A stretch of 17,520 nt of DNA from CAYUNT01 sp964446285 (GTDB lineage: Bacteria; Sumerlaeota; Sumerlaeia; SLMS01; CAYUNT01), in NCBI GenBank assembly GCA_964446285.1, contig CAYUNT010000091.1, positions 1 to 17,520 on the forward strand, given 5' to 3'. The notes below the pieces were generated by a model, which saw nothing but the letters and a program-made list of their open reading frames with translations, had not been told where the DNA came from and did no database searches. Below are positions 14,880 through 17,520 of the stretch, piece by piece. The translations under genes and the position numbers were made by a program. The first letter of the stretch is position 1; each line of letters begins with the position of its first letter.

Positions 14880-16163
14880 CTATTTCCCTTTTGCGATGTC
14901 GCGGCGGGCGTGCATCCCCGGCCAGGAAATCAGATCGAGCGCAGCATAAGCGCGGTTGCGCGCCTCGGCCAGCGACGCTCCAAGCGCCGTCACGCCCAGC
15001 ACGCGCCCGCCCGCCGTGAGAATCCGCCCGTCTTCCGCGCGGCGCGTTCCCGCGTGGAACACCATGCCGTTCTCGCCCAGCGCTGCTTCGGCCGCCTCAA
15101 GGCCCTCGATCGCGTCGCCCTTGCGCGGCGAGGCCGGATACCCCGCCGCCGCCGCCACGACGTTCACCGCCGCCGCATCCGGACGTGATTTCAATTCCAC
15201 TTCGTCCAGCCGCCCCGCAAGCGCCGCCTCGATCACATCCACCAGGTCATTTTCGAGCAGCGGCAAGATCGCCTGCGTTTCAGGATCGCCAAATCGCACA
15301 TTGTATTCGAGCAGGCGCGGACCGCGCGGCGTGAGCATCAAACCCGCGTAAAGCACGCCCCGGAACTCGATTCCGCGCCGCCGCAATGCCGCCAGCGTCG
15401 GCAGCAAAAAATCGCGTTCGGCGGCGGCCAGCACGCCGGGCGTCACCGAGGGCGTCGGAGCAATTGCGCCCATGCCGCCCGTGTTTGGCCCCGCGTCGCC
15501 GTCAAGCAGGCGCTTGTGATCCTGGCTCGGCGCAAGGCATCGCACCGTGTCGCCGCTCGCGATGGCAATCACTGAAGCCTCCGGCCCATCGAGCGGTTCC
15601 TCGATCACGACCGAACGCCCGGCCTCGCCCATCGCGCCGTCATCGAGCCATTCCGCCAGGAGCGCGCATCCCGCCTCGACGGATTCGGGCATCACCGCGC
15701 CTTTGCCCGCGGCGAGGCCGTCGGCTTTGATCCACCACGGACGCGATTTGGAGCGGTAATACGACTGCGCCCCCGCACGCGATGCGGCGGAAAAAACCTC
15801 GAATTCGTGGCTTGGAACGCCCGCCTCGCGCAGGAGTTCGCGCGTGAATGCCTTCGATCCCTCGAGGCGCGCCGCTTCTTTCGATGCGCCAAAACACGGA
15901 ATTCCCGCCAGAGCAAGCGCGTCGGCCACGCCCTCAACCAGCGGTCCTTCGGGTCCGACGACCACCAGGTCGATGCGCGCGCGCGTGCAAAACTCGATCA
16001 AGTCCACAAACGGAGGCGCGAGCGAAACCGTTTCGCACGCGGCCAGTCGCGCGATTCCGGCGTTGCCCGGCGCGCAATGAAGCGCGCGGACGCGCGGGCT
16101 TTGTTTCAGTTTCCAGACAAGCGCGTGCTCGCGCCCCCCTCCGCCCAAGACCAGAACTTTCAT
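14880..16163 (-). CDS. purD: Phosphoribosylamine--glycine ligase (GAR synthetase)
   Basis: A 427-aa ATP-grasp enzyme that joins glycine to 5-phosphoribosylamine in the second step of purine synthesis, in the cytoplasm. It is full length for the family. The N-terminal domain starts MKVLVLGGGGREHAL (1-15) and holds VVVGPEGPLVEGV (67-79). The ATP-grasp part includes IKADGLAAGKGA (145-156) and the signature APSQDHKRLLDGDAGPNTGG (211-230). EYNVRFGDPETQ (286-297) carries the Mg-binding Glu and Asn. The C-terminal domain includes GYPASPRKGD (341-350) and HAGT (370-373). AAGGAG 7 nt before the ATG at 16163 fixes the start. The upstream gene is a histidine kinase, not another pur gene, so it is not in a visible purine operon. 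A hairpin separates the two. Confidence 0.97.
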   Translation of the reverse strand: MKVLVLGGGGREHALVWKLKQSPRVRALHCAPGNAGIARLAACETVSLAPPFVDLIEFCTRARIDLVVVGPEGPLVEGVADALALAGIPCFGASKEAARLEGSKAFTRELLREAGVPSHEFEVFSAASRAGAQSYYRSKSRPWWIKADGLAAGKGAVMPESVEAGCALLAEWLDDGAMGEAGRSVVIEEPLDGPEASVIAIASGDTVRCLAPSQDHKRLLDGDAGPNTGGMGAIAPTPSVTPGVLAAAERDFLLPTLAALRRRGIEFRGVLYAGLMLTPRGPRLLEYNVRFGDPETQAILPLLENDLVDVIEAALAGRLDEVELKSRPDAAAVNVVAAAAGYPASPRKGDAIEGLEAAEAALGENGMVFHAGTRRAEDGRILTAGGRVLGVTALGASLAEARNRAYAALDLISWPGMHARRDIAKGK

Positions 16164-16184
16164 TCATCGGCTCCTTATATATGT

Positions 16185-16270
16185 TTCACCGCAGAGACGC
16201 AGGGAACGCAGAGAGACTCTATCTTTATCTTTATCTTTATTCTCCGCGTTCTCTGCGTCTCTGCGGTGAA
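16185..16270. repeat. Near-perfect 30-nt inverted repeat (TTCACCGC type) with hexamer loop
   Basis: The left arm (16185-16214, beginning TTCACCGCAGAGACGCAG) and the right arm (16241-16270) are complementary at 28 of 30 positions. The 26-nt loop contains ATCTTT three times in tandem (16221-16238). The structure starts 7 bp after the histidine-kinase stop and ends 9 bp before the purD Shine-Dalgarno. It could stop or attenuate transcription between them, but it is not followed by a U-run. The arm itself is made of repeating CGCAGAGA-like steps. Confidence 0.9.
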
Positions 16271-16276
16271 TCTTGA

Positions 16277-17395
16277 TCATTCCCCTTCGGCCGGCGGAGT
16301 GGACGGGCGGCGGCGGGGCAGGCGCAGCGTGAATGTTGTGCCTTTGCCCGGCGCGCTTTCGAGCAGCACGCGCCCTCCAAGCGCCTCGGTGATGTGCTTG
16401 ACGATCGACAGGCCCAAGCCTGTTCCGCCCGACTTGATCGAGCGCGCTTTGTCCACGCGATAGAACCGCTCGAAGATGCGCTCTTGATACTTCGGCGGAA
16501 TTCCAATTCCGTTATCCGCCACCTGAACGCGCACATACGCCGGGCCGTCCGCAGCGGCGCTCACGACGATCCGCCCGCCCTCTTCCGTGTATTTGATCGC
16601 GTTGTCGATAATGTTTCCGAGGGCCTTCGAGAATGCCTTTTTGTCTGTTTCAATCGTGGGAAGCGTTTCCGGGGCTTCGACGACAAGTTCGTGGGTTTTG
16701 CGCTGGGCGGCGGGCAGAAAATCGGCGGCCAGGTCGCGCACCAAATCGGCGAGAGGATATTCCGCCCACTCGAGCGACGCCTTGCGCTGTTCGATTTCCG
16801 AAAGATCGAGAAGGTCGTTGATCAGGTTGCTCAGGCGCAGCGTGTTTTCGTGGATGAACTGATAAAACCGGCGCCGCTGCTCGGGTTCGGGCGGCTCAAC
16901 TTCCATGAGGGTCTCGATGACGGCGTAAATGGCGCTCAGCGGAGTTTTCAATTCGTGCGAGACATTATCAACAAACTGGCGGCGCATTTTTTCCATTTTT
17001 CGCGCCAGCGTCACATCGTGGAAAATCAGCACAACCCCCTGAAACTGCCCCGTGGGCGAAAGAAGAGGCGAGGCGCTCAGCGTGAAATGGCGCCTGCCGA
17101 GCGCGCCCATCTGAATTTTGATTTCGCCCCGTTCCGCGCCGCGCGTCCGCAATGCCTGCTCGATAAATTGCACAACTTCCGCCTCGGGAATCACATCCGA
17201 ATAGGGACGCCCGGCCAGCGCGTCGGGATCGAGATGAAACAGGCGGCAGAACGCCTCGTTGACAAGCGCGATGCGCCCATCAGCCGTGACGAGCAGCAAC
17301 TGCTCGTGCATTCCGCTCAGCAAGGCGGCAATGCGTTCGCGCTCGCCGCTGAGCGGCTCAAGCAGGGGCGATACCGGACGAGAATTCCGAGCCAT
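16277..17395 (-). CDS. Soluble PAS-domain sensor histidine kinase, PhoR-like
   Basis: A 372-aa two-component sensor kinase. Residues about 22-132 form a PAS domain (LLLVTADGRIALVNEAFCRL, 33-52), ending in VVLIFHDVT. The HisKA dimerisation helix carries the phospho-acceptor H147 in FVDNVSHELKTPLSAI. The HATPase domain has the N box (NIIDNAIKYT, 261-270), G1 (DNGIGIP, 294-300), the F box (IFERFYRVD, 307-315) and G2 (GTGLGLS, 324-330). The core pattern is closest to PhoR-type kinases, but no membrane helix is present, so it senses a cytoplasmic signal or partner. No response regulator lies in the window; one may be just beyond the right edge. The start at 17395 has AAAGGAA about 12 nt upstream, a rather long spacing, so it is moderately certain. 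Confidence 0.92.
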   Translation of the reverse strand: MARNSRPVSPLLEPLSGERERIAALLSGMHEQLLLVTADGRIALVNEAFCRLFHLDPDALAGRPYSDVIPEAEVVQFIEQALRTRGAERGEIKIQMGALGRRHFTLSASPLLSPTGQFQGVVLIFHDVTLARKMEKMRRQFVDNVSHELKTPLSAIYAVIETLMEVEPPEPEQRRRFYQFIHENTLRLSNLINDLLDLSEIEQRKASLEWAEYPLADLVRDLAADFLPAAQRKTHELVVEAPETLPTIETDKKAFSKALGNIIDNAIKYTEEGGRIVVSAAADGPAYVRVQVADNGIGIPPKYQERIFERFYRVDKARSIKSGGTGLGLSIVKHITEALGGRVLLESAPGKGTTFTLRLPRRRPSTPPAEGE

Positions 17396-17445
17396 TATTG
17401 CAGCAATTTCCTTTGGGAGCGCCTAAATGCGTTACCACGTTGGGG

Positions 17446-17508
17446 GTTGTGGGTGGCGAGTTGTGGGTTGTGGGTTGTGGGGTGTGAGTTGTGAGGTGTG
17501 AGTTGTGC
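17446..17508 (+). repeat. Heptamer tandem array, GTTGTGR type
   Basis: Nine 7-nt units run in one register: GTTGTGG, GTGGCGA, three GTTGTGG, GGTGTGA, GTTGTGA, GGTGTGA and GTTGTGC. GTGAAGA then follows and the sequence continues to the window edge. It occupies the region upstream of the histidine-kinase start. The flanks (GCGA before and GAAGA after) match those of the inverted array at 14828-14862. Confidence 0.85.
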
Positions 17509-17520
17509 GTGAAGAGAGAT

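Noticed and set aside
14091..15188. 365-codon plus-strand open frame across the repeat region
   Set aside because: It spans parts of two real minus-strand genes and translates the 26-nt and heptamer repeats; peptides such as MRVRSLAI and LTTHNSQ reflect repeats, not a protein.
17446..17508. Replication-origin iterons or DnaA boxes
   Set aside because: The 7-nt units do not match DnaA boxes, and a similar array near purD and general G/T composition argue for a dispersed simple repeat.

Overview
The window is a GC-rich bacterial chromosome segment. It holds the 5' part of a 16S rRNA gene, an ABC-type metal importer operon, a carbohydrate gene pair, three glycosyltransferases, purD and a PAS histidine kinase. 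The 16S fragment is bacterial: canonical 27F, 515F and 785-805 sites can be read. It carries one unusual base in the 338-355 site and several regions unlike the common phyla. Together with a DUF3536-type GH57 enzyme, DtxR-tailed metal permeases and several families of dispersed non-coding repeats, this suggests a deep-branching, little-cultured lineage (PVC-adjacent, Sumerlaeota, Hydrogenedentota or Omnitrophota-like). I cannot fix the phylum from sequence reading alone.

Layout. 1-850 (-): 5' part of 16S rRNA, running off the left edge, followed by a long leader with a boxA-like element and a candidate promoter near 1392-1420. 1779-6689 (-): a compact four-gene operon, transcribed right to left as binding protein, ATPase, permease 1, permease 2. 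All junctions overlap by 1-4 nt. Both permeases end in a DtxR/MntR-type winged-helix plus metal-binding domain. A strong hairpin follows the last stop. 7024-10386 (+): a CBM9-like protein and an 861-aa GH57/DUF3536 protein. 10533-14269: a GT4 glycosyltransferase (+) converging on two adjacent GT2 glycosyltransferases (-), probably for cell-surface polysaccharide. 14270-14879: about 610 bp of repeat-rich non-coding DNA. 14880-17395 (-): purD and, upstream of it, a soluble PAS histidine kinase, separated by a near-perfect 30-bp inverted repeat. 17446-17520: a heptamer tandem array that also occurs, inverted, next to the purD stop.

How the parts work together. The Tro/Mnt-like operon encodes a complete metal uptake system, and metal sensing seems to be built into the permeases; no stand-alone metalloregulator gene is visible. 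The GH57 and CBM9-like pair probably acts on intracellular alpha-glucan, and the glycosyltransferases build surface glycans. The most unusual content is (a) the paired permease-DtxR fusions and (b) at least five repeat families in one 17.5-kb window: TTCACC-type arms, one of them inside a coding sequence; 36-nt-period repeat pairs in inverted clusters; a 12-bp nested repeat around a GGGCA/TGCCC palindrome; GTTGTGR heptamers; and a 9-nt GGGACCAAY tandem. No CRISPR array, tRNA, transposase or prophage gene was seen.
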